Shown: positions 11,501-22,369, counted from the first letter of the stretch. The stretch: DNA of 64,000 bases from Chondrosia reniformis (GCA_947172415.1 OX359189.1:1634501-1698500), one strand, 5' to 3'. The notes: generated by a model from the sequence alone, not told the origin. Program-made: numbers and translations.

Positions 11501-14500
11501 GACCCCATATGGTCCCAGGCTTCTTTGCCAGTGTCCTTTGGTGGTATTGGTGTTCGTAGTGCTATCCAGCTTGCTCCATCTGCCTACCTTGCTTCAGCTG
11601 CTGGAAGCACTACTCTACTGAAACAGATCCTACCATGCAGGTTTCACAACAACCTTTTCCCTGCTGTAACTGATGCAATTGAAACCTGGAAAGTTGGCCA
11701 TAACTGCCCCCCACCCTCCTCCCCAGCAGATTGCCATCAAAAGGCTTGGGACATCCCAAGGGTTCAGAGTACTTTTGAAGCCATTCTATCTAATGCTCTG
11801 GATCCCAGATCTAGAGCTAGACTTCTTGCCACCTCAACAAAGGAATCGGGGGCGTGGCTTAATACCCTACCAGTATCTTCATTGGGTCTGCGACTGGATG
11901 ATAATTCCATCAGGATTGCTGTGGGTCTCCGCCTTGGTGCCCCTTTATGCAGAGTACACACTTGCCAGCTTTGCGGTGGTGAGGTGGATGAGCTAGCCCT
12001 GCATGGCCTTAGTTGTAATAGGAGTGCTGGCCGTCATCCTTGCCATTCAGCGATTAACGACATCCTCAAGAGAGGCCTTGCTTCTGCAGGAATCCCTTCG
12101 ATTCTGGAGCCCCCAGGCCTTTCTAGGTGTGATGGAAAAAGACCAGACGGTGTTACTGTAACACCCTGGAAGACAGGCCTAAACCTCATCTGGGATGCCA
12201 CATGTGTGGATACCTTTGCCGCCTCCCACATCATACATGCTACAAGGGAGGCTAGAGCAGTTGCCAACCAAGCTGAGCTCAGGAAAAAGGCCAAATATAG
12301 CCTCCTCTCCAGAGCAAACATCTTCCTCCCATTCGCAGTTGAGACATCTGGAGCCTTTGGACAAGAGGCTCTTCTATTTTGCTCCGACTTAGCTAGAAGA
12401 ATGCGATCCAGAAACCAAGAAAACAATTCTTATATGTTCCTGATACAACAACTATCTATTGCTATTCAAAGAGGCAACACTGCTGCAATCATGGGATCAG
12501 CCCAATGCAGCCTCTCTGAACTATTTGACAATGACTCTATTTATTGACATAAAATTATGTTAGTGGTTTATTGAACATTAAGTATTGTAATAAAAATTTA
12601 TAAAATAATTATAAGTACATACATGTACATATATATGTATATATATGCAGGGATTACATATAGAATGTACTAGGCATTACTTTTGGGTGAGGAATATCAT
12701 GGAATAAACATCTACCTATAAAGGAGGGGTAGAAATACGTGAATTATAAGGGAAATCCCTTTTTTCTCCTTAATTTCTGTACATGTATACTGTACATAAC
12801 AACTTTGAATTTGAGGTGAATGATGTAAGCAATTTCCCTTTTAAATCATACCTTCTGTATATAGAACTGTTGCCATCACCTGAGCCAATGGCTGAACATC
12901 TGATACCTATATATTACACAAGTACCTTTGAGGAGCAGCACTTCTGCAAACTCAATTGGCAGCTTGGTTGTGGTAGACCATAAACCCTTGACTAAAGAAC
13001 ACAAAGACATGCGTGTATCCAATGATGGTGACTATGTTATAGTTGATTACAAGAAGTCACCACAAGAATGTAAGTTGTGTTATATATATACGTAGACCTT
13101 TCATGATCACATACGTAATAGTTTCAGTTACAAAACTGAATGTGTGTTAAGTTTGGTCTTTTGCACTTTATTTCTTTAAAGATATTTTGGGACCACTTCA
13201 AAGGACCAAAAATCTCTATAATATATAGGCAATCACAACAAACATGTATGAGAAACTTTATTATATATATGTACAGTATATATACATACATATACGTAGG
13301 ATTAATGTTCTTCCCTCATAGTGTATGACCATAGAATCAATAAACATTAGTATTTAAAATTATAGGTAATGACTAAGAGAGTAACCTTTAATTACAGTTA
13401 CAAAACATGTGATTATATCTACTGATGTGCTAAATCAACTACATACCTACTACAGTATTTTTATACACTGCATGTACGTAAAAGTAATAATCATAAATTT
13501 CTGGTCTGTCAACTTTATTTAGCTGACTTACCACAATTGCAAGGTTCTGAGAGAGACCAGTCTAACACCAAAGCTCAAGTCATTCTGCATGCATCTAGTG
13601 CTACGGACAGTTGTATGACCTCGGAAAACTCCAGTAACTGTATCAGAGACAGCTTACGCCCTTCTGAACCTGTTGGCAATGAGCTAGATAGTGGTTAGGT
13701 TAAATTTACATTTTAAACTCTAGCAAGAGTGTACTGTATTCTATATTGTGCAGTGATACAAACACTGTTGCATTGAAACTCTCTAGAGATACCATCCCAG
13801 TCCACTATGTATCTTATTCTAACAACCTTCATACAACATTTATTTGTTCTGGCAATTTTTCTATTTGAAGGCAATAGTCTTGTGACCAATCAAATTACAT
13901 CTTGGGTTCTGGCCAATCAAATTTATTATATATGCCCTCGATCATGTGACTATAATATTGTATGTACATACTATGTATGTTTCAAAAAGTAACTTGGTAT
14001 ATTGTACCAATATCAAAATGAAAATATATGGAAATGTCTGTATACATGTATAGTTAGAAGGAAGCAAGCAAAACTTGATTGTATTAATAACTGTTCCACC
14101 TAAATGTAAGTACTGTATAGCAGAAAAGTATTGAAGGTATATATTTTCACAGAATAGCTCTTTTGTGGTTATTTGGACTTGTTCTAACTATTCTAAATCT
14201 TTCACTTATGTAGGTGTTTGCTCAATGCAACCAGATCAAGGTATGTATTTATGTGTATAACATTGTGTATTAATTTGTAAATTGGTACACCAGCTATATA
14301 TGTATGTATGTACTTTAATTCCTGTGTGTTGAATGCATACTGCATAAGTGAACTATGACCTTCTCTATATACTGGACAAGATAACTATAAAAGCCACAAT
14401 TATTTGCATAATGTAGATTGATACATACTATACATACGTATGTACGTACGTATAAAGTACATACTCATATACCTGAATATAATGTACATTTGGTGCTGCA

Positions 14501-16025
14501 ACTTTGTCAAATGGACGGATATGAAGCTGAAACTTGGTGTCAGCATTCACAGACATCCATAGAACATATCCAAAGGGTTTTGCACACTTTGATGTTCACT
14601 CATATGTAACTCTAATGGTGTGATATACTTTTTAATACATTCTTTCATTATTTCTGTTTTAATCTTAGAGCCTCCTTTTGAGCCATCTTATCGGATTGCT
14701 TGTAAGTGTATATAGTCCATTTTAATGTTCCATTGATGTACAGTACGTATACGTATACAGTATATATATAATCATATATCTTAGTAATTTATTTCTATCT
14801 TTGGTAGTACAAGCAGACTCCCTCAGACTTCTTTTTGCTGCCCAAGCTATGTCAAGTGACACCTACCTAGAATTGCAGTCATATGCTAGTAGAATGTCAC
14901 ATAGTGAGCCACTCTTTGACAAGTTCAGGTTGCTCAAAACCTTAGCTAAATCCTTTGAAGACATTGGTGACTTCAAACGGAGAAAAGTGTCTTATAAAGA
15001 CATTTTGAAATGGTTTTCCTGTGACAAAAGGGACATTCTAAAGAAGAGACGTAATGCTGAGTATATTGCTGTACAAATTTGTGCTGAAGCACAATTTAAA
15101 TTTAGTACGTACATGTTATACGTATATGCATATTGTATAACAATGTCCTCATGCATATATATGGGTTTAAATGTAAAATTGAATTAAATACCTACTGAGA
15201 CTCACTAGATAGATTATGATATAACTATACTTTATGGATGTGTGCATACTTTAATGCTACTAATACTAAAATGTTAATAATTAAGATATTAATGTACATA
15301 CACTGTTCAAATTTGACTGGTTGTATACTGTATGTAGCTCACAAACCTCCCAGCCCAGCTTTCATGCAGGGTGTAGCTGACAAATTTTGCAGTGTGTGGC
15401 AAATGCTTGGAGCATTGTTAGTTAATGATGAAGAGATAATTGCACGAGTACAAGTGAGCTATCATGCTGAAAGGCCTGGATATCACATCAAACCGGCAGC
15501 AAAACAGATGATTCAAGAGTGGTCAGATCTTTGCTGCTGTTCTGACATAGAACAGGAGCACACTTGTCTGACAGTGTTAACAGCATTAGTGTTGCTTGGG
15601 AAGCAGGAAGCAATGGCCAGAGGTATAAACAAACATTTTGATAAGCAGGATTTTATCTTTTATCTTTGTCAATGCAAGATACCATTCTACTTAGTTTTAC
15701 TACTTTAAAAGTCCTTATTTGGTCAGAACTGTATTTCAGTATTATATATGTACTTAGAGAACCTCAAGACACACCAATTTAAAACCCTTACAGTACATGT
15801 GTATGAATTATAGTACTGTAACTGTACTAACATACCCTAAATAATTAATGAATGAATGACCAATCACCTTATAGTGTGTTTGTTTGTATTTAACTGTCAG
15901 AACATTTCTCAAAAAGTTGTCTGATTAGATGTTTTGTACTTGTTTATATATTTGTAATTATAGTTTATGCTATTAATTCTTCTTTTGCTACATATATAGA
16001 TCCCTCTACATGGCTTTGCTATTAA
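8526..16025 (+). CDS. Gene B: PH-like domain plus paired death-fold-like domains
   Basis: Predicted 12 exons: 8526-8595, 8974-9036, 9178-9489, 9557-9598, 9788-9844, 12923-13069, 13523-13693, 14214-14240, 14669-14701, 14808-15104, 15338-15622, 16000-16025 (509 aa). All introns are phase 1. Residues about 45-148 look like a pleckstrin-homology-type domain: basic strands (KQKLLKNHKRG), alternating hydrophobics, and a closing helix with the typical tryptophan (HYDQWISFIG). Acidic Ser/Tyr exons follow (DGDYVIVDYK). Then come DLD1 (308-406) and DLD2 (407-501), strongly like gene A (VWQMLGALL, EQEHTCLTVLTALVLLGKQEA). The last exon ends DPSTWLCY and parallels gene A. The intron 9844-12923 holds a reverse-transcriptase element. 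Exon 9788-9844 would hit a stop at 9891 if unspliced, just after a decayed SQSSIGSDNSD motif. The exon-6 acceptor at 12921-12922 is the weakest junction. Membrane recruitment through the PH domain is inference. Confidence 0.65.
9960..10165. mobile_element. Palindromic MITE family 'CATC', copy 1
   Basis: This copy contains GTTCATCTTTAGTCTT, an inner inverted GACCCTG/CAGGGTC pair, and a right end with CTCTAGATGTTAAAGAGAC. Related copies lie in ABCB introns near 40085, 40600 and 43148. It is non-coding and lies in an intron of gene B, just upstream of the reverse-transcriptase element. Confidence 0.6.
10320..12600 (+). mobile_element. Non-LTR retrotransposon, 5'-truncated, RLE type
   Basis: A long, GC-richer, stop-free reading frame occupies an intron of gene B in the same orientation. 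The frame is open upstream of the first ATG and already reads conserved RT sequence there, so the 5' part of the element is missing. A short AT-rich tail follows the stop. Exact ends and a target-site duplication could not be fixed by eye. The uninterrupted frame argues for fairly recent insertion. Confidence 0.8.
10358..12547 (+). CDS. Reverse transcriptase with C-terminal zinc knuckle and endonuclease
   Basis: The frame runs without stops from at least 10358. The first ATG (10451) lies inside the RT domain, since the preceding codons read SAGGPDGLRPQHLKD, a standard RT block. RT motifs in order: GGGVRPIAVG, LKLDFENAFNTI, GIQQGDPLGPLLF, then the catalytic YLDDG at about 11046-11060. A CxxC...HxxxxC knuckle (CQLCGG...LHGLSC) follows near 11962-12016. 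After it comes KRPDG...WDATCVD (about 12136-12213), the arrangement of a PD-(D/E)XK restriction-like endonuclease. RT, then knuckle, then C-terminal RLE is the order in R2-group elements. YLDD in place of the usual YADD is unusual for non-LTR elements. It is truncated at the N-terminus, so it is not autonomous as it stands. Clade assignment needs a tree. Confidence 0.8.
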   Translation, partial: VSETDVVKAIKSFPNDSAGGPDGLRPQHLKDMISTIAGPEGENLLSSLTSLANLALSGDIPSSVRPIFFGASLTILNKKGGGVRPIAVGCTLRRLVAKLASHSVVESVGTYLSPFQLGSGVPFGAEAAAHSARSYLNDLPSSHILLKLDFENAFNTIRRDKVLEAVAAITPQLLPYVFSCYSSPSTLYLQSTTLESREGIQQGDPLGPLLFCLSIQPVILQLSSEFRVFYLDDGTLGGLEKDVLHDFVSIKQECSSLGLKLNISKSELISYGPAGAQLLKVAPNLRQIHPNEATLLGSPIGQLPSINTALSNKIQALRTMGSRLSLLSKHDALLLLRHCFALPKILYVLRTAPCFLSPLLTSFDQELRSSLSLILNINFDSDPIWSQASLPVSFGGIGVRSAIQLAPSAYLASAAGSTTLLKQILPCRFHNNLFPAVTDAIETWKVGHNCPPPSSPADCHQKAWDIPRVQSTFEAILSNALDPRSRARLLATSTKESGAWLNTLPVSSLGLRLDDNSIRIAVGLRLGAPLCRVHTCQLCGGEVDELALHGLSCNRSAGRHPCHSAINDILKRGLASAGIPSILEPPGLSRCDGKRPDGVTVTPWKTGLNLIWDATCVDTFAASHIIHATREARAVANQAELRKKAKYSLLSRANIFLPFAVETSGAFGQEALLFCSDLARRMRSRNQENNSYMFLIQQLSIAIQRGNTAAIMGSAQCSLSELFDNDSIY

Positions 16026-16189
16026 CTATAACACAATGGGCTGGTCCCAAATTTATACAAATATGACTTATTGTAAATAATGTTTTATAGTGAAGTTAAT
16101 TGCACTTTAAGCCTGCATAAAGGATAGTACGAGAAATGAATAATCATAATCATCGGCGCAATCGCGAAAATGTTTAAAACGCGAAAAAC

Positions 16190-16249
16190 GCGTGATCGCT
16201 GGTGACGTCATCATCATATTAAAATGGAGTAGGTTTAGTTTGTTGATTG
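16190..16249 (+). promoter_or_regulatory. Promoter region of gene C with perfect CRE
   Basis: TGACGTCA lies at 16203-16210, 40 nt before the ATG of gene C. A CpG-bearing patch (GGCGCAATCGCG, AACGCGAAAAACGCG) lies upstream at about 16154-16192. The gap from the gene B stop is only 224 bp, so promoter and gene B 3' end must overlap or nearly so. Confidence 0.55.
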
Positions 16250-19200
16250 ATGGAGAAACTAGTTCTGAAGGACGGGCCATCAACAGAGAACAATCAGTTT
16301 GTGACTTTTTCAAATTCAGTGATTAGTAATTCTTGTATCACTATAAACTTAGGTGAACCTAGCGACAAGGATATACCAGGTTAGTTCCATGTTTTATGTA
16401 TTTGACCACTAGTAGCAACAATATTAATAAACTCGATTTTTAATTGATGGAAAAGAGAGAAGTAGGTACCTCAGTAGATGTCGGTGCTTTATGTAGTAAA
16501 TAGAGTTCAATGAAACATATTTGGTTGCAAAGATTTAGTTGTTGGTTAGAAGTACCTTAGCCATGCATTAAGTACCTTTTTCCCTTGGGAGTACGTATTA
16601 TCAGAGTTTCACTCTAGCTGAACTGCAGTAACTTCACTACTGTATACAGTTGGTATGTTGTACATGTTGTAGGACTTATTAGACACCCTTGCCTGTGCCT
16701 GTTATATCACTAAAAGACTGACTACTATAATGATTGCAACAAATACTCCATACTACTTCATTAAGGGGAAGTAAGCAAATCTGACACATTTCTTCTCTTC
16801 ATTAGCAATATTGATCCATGCTTACCTGATTACCATGGTAATGGAGTATAAGCAGTTATAGCCAATTAGCTCCAATTTCCCCAGAAATGTAATTGCACCT
16901 CAGCCTCATATTATGTGTTGGCTGTAGACTTCACCTCTGTGCTATAACTATTATATATCTAGAAATGTTACATAATTTGCGGGTTTCCCCCCTCTATGTC
17001 AGGTTTTACATAATATACATAGTAATTATAAAGTCATATGGTGTTAGACTTTATAATTACTGTGCGGCCATTTTCTACTTTAGTAGATAAAGTTTCAAAA
17101 TCTGTCCAGACAGAAGTACAAACCCTGAGTGACGATCAATCGATCCCTCAAACAGCTCAAGCTTCCACTGAAGACACTGAAGACAATCCTTGGATTTTTG
17201 GCATTTATCAGCGTGTCCAGGAAGCTGAACTGAAAGGAACTGAAAGAACTCAGAGCCCAGAGGAAGAAGAATCTAATATGGATGCTATGGATAATCAGGA
17301 TACATTTCGTTCTGACCAATCTCCTTCATATACTAGTCAAATAGCAACTTCTCACAACACAACTCTCCGTAAGACTGCAACTATACTAGTGTCCAAAGTG
17401 AAAGGTCTATCTTTCTACTATTCTATTCCCCACATCAATATGTAGACTATTTAACATTGCTGTGTTGTATGTATACATGCATAATGCTTCAGTGGACATA
17501 CAAATATTAATTCTTGAGTCATCATAATTAATAAAATAGTTAATTTTGTAGCTACACATTAACACAGTAGCTAATTTGTTTATACGTGTACGTATGTATT
17601 ATTATGTAGGATCATTAGGAACATCAGCTCTCAGACTGTCCCATCCCAAATCAGGGGAGCCACCAGCCCTTGGGCAAGACCATCCCAAATCAGGGGAGCC
17701 ATCAGCTCTCGAACAAGACCATTCCAAATCAGGGGAACCATCAGCTCTCGAACAAGACCATTCCAAATCAGGGGAACCATCAGCTCTCGGGCAAGACCAT
17801 TCCAAATCAGGAGAACCATCAGCTCTCGGGCAAGACCATTCCAAATTAGGGGAACCATCAGCTCTCGGGCAAGACCATTCCAAATCAAGGGAGCCATCAG
17901 CTCTCGGGCAAGACCATTCCAAATCAGGGGAATTAGTGGCCAATGAATCTAAGGATATCTACTCTTCTGAAGGTCAGTTAATTTGCACGTACATAATTGA
18001 TCAGTTGTTGCAATTTATAATCATGAAAGAATTGACACACATTTGCACAGATGCTTGACAGGGTGTATGTGTATATAATGCTCTCAATGTCTATTGTACA
18101 GCAGGTGTTACAGGACCGCAAAGTCAGCCAATTGAAACCACTAGTAAGTGACTGTACAGTTACTCTGCATTGAATGACACTTAATGTTTATCTAATGCTT
18201 AAATCAAATACATTTTGTTTTTTTGTTTTTTTTTATGGAAAGGAAAGGCAGAAAGAGAAGCAAGCAATAATTTAATTGGTAAGTTCTTTTTAAATGTCTT
18301 GTGTTGTGTATTGATGCAATTGCATGTTTCATTGTATATATTAAGGCAACAATCGTATTTTATTACCATATTATACCATATATGATCCTCAAAGTGGATC
18401 CATTATAAGCTCTTTTTCTGCTCTTCGGATGGTAATTTGAATTACAATATCCACTGTACGTCATCAATGCTGTTAATATCATATGAGGTGACACTTCTAG
18501 TGAACCTTAAAGTACATATATGTTTATCACTCATTAGTACTTACATACTCTTAATGTACTTGTCTTATACTTTTGGTATCAACTCCAGGAATTTCTGAAG
18601 CAGCAAAAAATGGAGGTCAAATTCAATTGCACACTGTACCATCCCCTACCAAGTCAAAGCAATCCTATTCCGAAGCAACTGAACCAGTGGTACTAGGCAA
18701 TTCAAAAAGATATGAACCAGTAGAAGGCGGACTGGACAGTTCCAGAAGAGATGAACCAGTAGAAAGTGTACTGGGCAATTCCAGAACTGTATATCAGAGT
18801 CAGAGTGCTCCTACAGATTCTGGTAATTTTTAATTGTATTTCTTACATCATTAGGACTTGATGTGTAAGTAAGTGTGGGTGTCTTAATTCCTTACAGGAC
18901 TAGGTTCTTCTCTCCAATCCCCACCAGTTGCCAGAACTCAGAGCTGTACTACTAGCAATGCGGGTTAGTGAGTATGAATATGCAAAGTCTCTGTGTTTGT
19001 AACTACATGTCTGCTGTGACTACTACCAACGATGTGGCATACAACTTACCTGCATATGTGACAAGCAACTTATATGTACGTACGTACCTGCCTAATCCAA
19101 TCACCTACGTATAAGGGATCTTACATATCTGCCTGCATTAGACAGGTCAGCGGATAATTGAGGTTTACAAGTGTATACGTAGACATAATACACGTATAAT

Positions 19201-22163
19201 GTGAATATTTGGGACTCAATTTGAAGTTGGCACTTTAAGCAAATATCCATCCATAGAGAGATGACCATTTGTACAGGTTCCACTGACTGAGTTTAGCTTG
19301 AAACCTATAATAATATGTATTTATGTAGGTGTAAGAATATAGAGACAAGGTTTAATTGCTTGTAGTGATATTGTTTAACAGCGGCCACTTTCATGGCTAA
19401 GTGATGTATAATTGTCTCTGTTGTTTCTATCCATTGGCTAATGGAGAAAGTAAGATAAGGAACCTAACTGCATGTACAGTATCCTCATCCATAGCTCTAT
19501 ACGTAGGTCATTAATCTAAGAAAATTGTGTTTTAGTCTATTCTCTTTATGTTTCCTTAGCTTCATATATATAACAATAGTTTTTTTAGAGAATATGATGT
19601 TTTATATACAGGTTTTTAATTACGTAAGCCATATCATTGTGCTTACTGATAGTGTAGAAATATCTTTTGTCGTTTATTGTACAGTATGTACGTACAGACT
19701 TGATTGGTACGTATTAAATATTTTACTTTTCTTTTGATCTATCAAACAGTTCCTTTAAGTACCCTCACATTATGGATGGCTTGTAAGCAAATCAAATATA
19801 GTGATTTCTCAAGGGTGAGAAATTATTTGGTCTTATCTGATGAGGACGATACAAAAATTGACCAGGAGCATGAAGGGGCTCCAAAGATGTTTGTCATGTT
19901 GCAATGTTTTATGGATAAGTGCAAAAGAGAGAAGAAGAACTTTGTAAATGAGTTGGACAAGACACTGAAGATGAAGGCAAAGATACCTACAAAGAGATTG
20001 GTCTCTTGTTTCCAAAAATCCGAATCAGAAATTCTTTCTGAAGAAAGGGAGAAATTGAGAAAGGTCAAAGGAATACAGAAATTGAAATTGGAAGGTACTA
20101 TTTCAGGTCTCAATAACTCCTTATCACCACAGCTGCATACATATAACACCAGGTCTCCCTAGAGGAATGTCCTACAATAATTTACATGCTCCAACTAGAC
20201 TGCCATACTTGTACATCAGTTACTGCATCATACGTACGTAATACAGTTAGATGTGAGAAATTTTGATTAACATTCATCCTACTTTGAGGTCTATGAACTA
20301 TAGGAGACTTTGCTGTAGTAAATGTAGCTCAGTGCCAGAGGACAGGTGGTTAAACCAGTTGTCCAGGGTTACATTTCCAGCAAATATGTACGTGTTTCCT
20401 GTTGTCCCGCTTCATGATGTTTGACTTTAATAACTTGTGGTTTGATTATCACTTTGAATATCCCTCTGTACTTCAAATAAATAACACATTTTGTTTTCAT
20501 ATACTGAATACGTATGTCTCAGTCTGCATATACTCTAATTAATATGTGTATAATATGTACGTATGACAGAATGGAAGTACGTATACTGTGAACTGGTGAT
20601 TTTGACTTTGTAATTGTATAAAATGATTCATTTTTTAATTCAGATGAACCAGACTCAGGTTTTATTCAAACTGTAGCAGACACTTATGCTGCTGACTGGA
20701 AAATGCTAGGAAGGTTACTGGGTCTAGATGAAGACACTATTAGACGCATCTCAACTGACATTAAGGAATATCAAACAACCTACGATTGCTGTCTAGGAGC
20801 CGCAAAGGTTTTGAATGCCTTCAAGGACAAGTTTCTCAGTTCTCCTAACTGCTCAAAGGAAACTATTGTGACTGCTTTGGTCATTTTGGGTAAAGAGGTC
20901 GAGGATGTAGTACAAAAATTGAACCTTTTTGATCGAGAGGGTATGTTCTTGTATGTAATGTCACACTACTGATTGTATATATATAAAGAAATGCATTAAC
21001 AGTGTCCTTATATAAGTACATTACTTTTTGGGTCAGTTGTCCAGACTGGATGTTGCAATCAGTAACTTGGGACTACCATTTAAACAAACTTTCCCACTAG
21101 AATGATGTCACCATGCATGCGGAGATAACCTTTTACAATTACCGATTGCAATGTCCGATCTGGACAACTGACCCAAAATGTACTGTATTTTAATTCCATC
21201 TGCAAACACAGTATTGGTAATTGACTAATTCTCTTCCACAATTGCTGGAGGCATGGGAAGTATTATATACAAGTAACTGTTGTATATATGTATTTATTTT
21301 TGTTGTTGTTAAGTTTGTGTGAGTGCATAGATTATGCATTCTTGACTGGTGTACCTTCTTAGGCACGAGCTATTGTGGACCTCTTTAAAGAACTGGAAAA
21401 AAATGTATCAACGGGACATCCCTTATTTGAAGCCCTTCATCAAGAGTTGGGAATTATTGTCAATGCAGTTAATCTGGAAGAGTATCCGATTCAAAACTGG
21501 CTGATTTTAACTGTCAAGTATTCAACAAAATCGATATCAGATTGTCAGGTGAATATTTTGCTAGCTGTAGGCAATGAGCGTGGACCTGAAGAAGCATATA
21601 GATTGTCCAGAGATGTACTAGAAGAGTCAACAAAGCATGGATGGCAGTTACGCGGAGTCTTTGGAGTTGGCTGCTGTGGGGCTCCTAATACTAGTACTGT
21701 AATCGGAACAACACTAATTAGCAACAGTATAGTGGACAATACTGACCAGAGAGAGCTACAACCAATGGAGGAGAATGTGTTAATTGAAGCCTTTAAGAAA
21801 ATCCGAGTGCATCTTGGTTGGAAAATGGACCTTTGCAACTTTTTCTATTCACCCGAATTCCTAGTTTTGCCTGATGATGATCCAAAGCGAAAAGGTCCCC
21901 AAACTGGCGTTGAAATGGAAAGTGCAGCCTACATTAAAGTTTTCTCACCTCACAAGATCCCTGTTGTCATCTGTAAGGGGGTCTCTGATCACTGCAGGAA
22001 AGAAGGGAAAGATAGAAGCAGAGCTTACACCTACTTTGGTGTATTGCAGAATAAAGACACTAACGGAGTGTACTGCTCTAAATCTTCACAACAAGCTGCT
22101 TCACTTGCTCTTGTTGCAGTATTAATGGCATTTGCTGAACACTTGAAATGTACATATTATTAG
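16250..22163 (+). CDS. Gene C: paired death-fold-like domains fused to a nucleoside-phosphorylase-fold domain
   Basis: Predicted 10 exons: 16250-16379, 17084-17368, 17610-17972, 18105-18143, 18243-18278, 18589-18822, 18898-18963, 19750-20094, 20644-20940, 21370-22163 (862 aa). All introns are phase 1. The N-terminal half is low-complexity and acidic, with an eight-fold 13-residue repeat. DLD1 (385-499) and DLD2 (500-598) match genes A and B. Residues 600-862 look like a PNP/UDP-phosphorylase or MTA/SAH-nucleosidase fold: a glycine-rich stretch (GVFGVGCCGAPNTSTVIG), the base/ribose-binding GVEMESAAY, and the catalytic-Asp-type KGVSDH. Such domains cleave N-glycosidic bonds of purine nucleosides or nucleotides. 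Relatives act as ATP-degrading immune effectors in bacterial Detocs and occur in animal and fungal immunity-type proteins. Substrate here is unknown. The last acceptor is ambiguous: AG at 21361-21362 breaks the frame, while AG at 21368-21369 keeps it. Intron 3 ends CAGCAG, a tandem acceptor that would add or drop one residue. Confidence 0.72.
17625..17936 (+). repeat. 39-bp coding tandem repeat (13 aa x ~8) in gene C
   Basis: About eight copies of a 39-bp unit encode DHSKSGEPSALGQ with small changes (Pro for Ser, Glu for Gly, Leu or Arg variants). The unit keeps the frame, so copy number can change without breaking the protein. The antisense frame is also open but has no gene support. Confidence 0.9.
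21015..21185. mobile_element. Short MITE with long inverted ends
   Basis: The left end TTGGGTCAGTTGTCCAGA (21028-21045) is matched in reverse complement by TCTGGACAACTGACCCAA at about 21160-21177. Pairing extends inward (TTGCAATC/GATTGCAA) and outward (AGTACAT/ATGTACT). It is about 170 bp, non-coding, in the last intron of gene C. Confidence 0.8.
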
Positions 22164-22369
22164 AATATTAGAATATAGTCCTTTTGTGTTCAGAGTCGTA
22201 ATTAGTTCATTTTTGTAATGTTTCGAGCTGTACGGGCTGTATATGTATACATATACACAACGTTTATGGCGCCAACGGTGGTTGTTTTAGAGGTGTATAC
22301 GTACATGTGGCATGGGGGATTACATTAGGTTACTATGAATATGTTTAAACCCATGACGTGGGATAGAAA
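22164..22369 (+). promoter_or_regulatory. Intergenic/promoter region of the NLR gene
   Basis: Only 206 bp separate the gene C stop from the NLR ATG. The stretch holds GGCGCCAACGGTGG (about 22268-22281) and a CRE-like TGACGTGG at 22354-22361, nine bases before the ATG. No clear TATA box is seen. Tandem transcription with gene C or a very compact promoter is possible. Confidence 0.4.

Noticed and set aside
12783..12983. 66-aa plus-strand frame upstream of gene B exon 6
   Set aside because: It stops at 12983. The frame that continues to the donor at 13070 enters through the acceptor at 12921-12922 instead.
17602..17943. Antisense frames over the 39-bp repeat of gene C
   Set aside because: The 39-bp period keeps antisense frames open. 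The plus frame fits flanking splice sites and phase.
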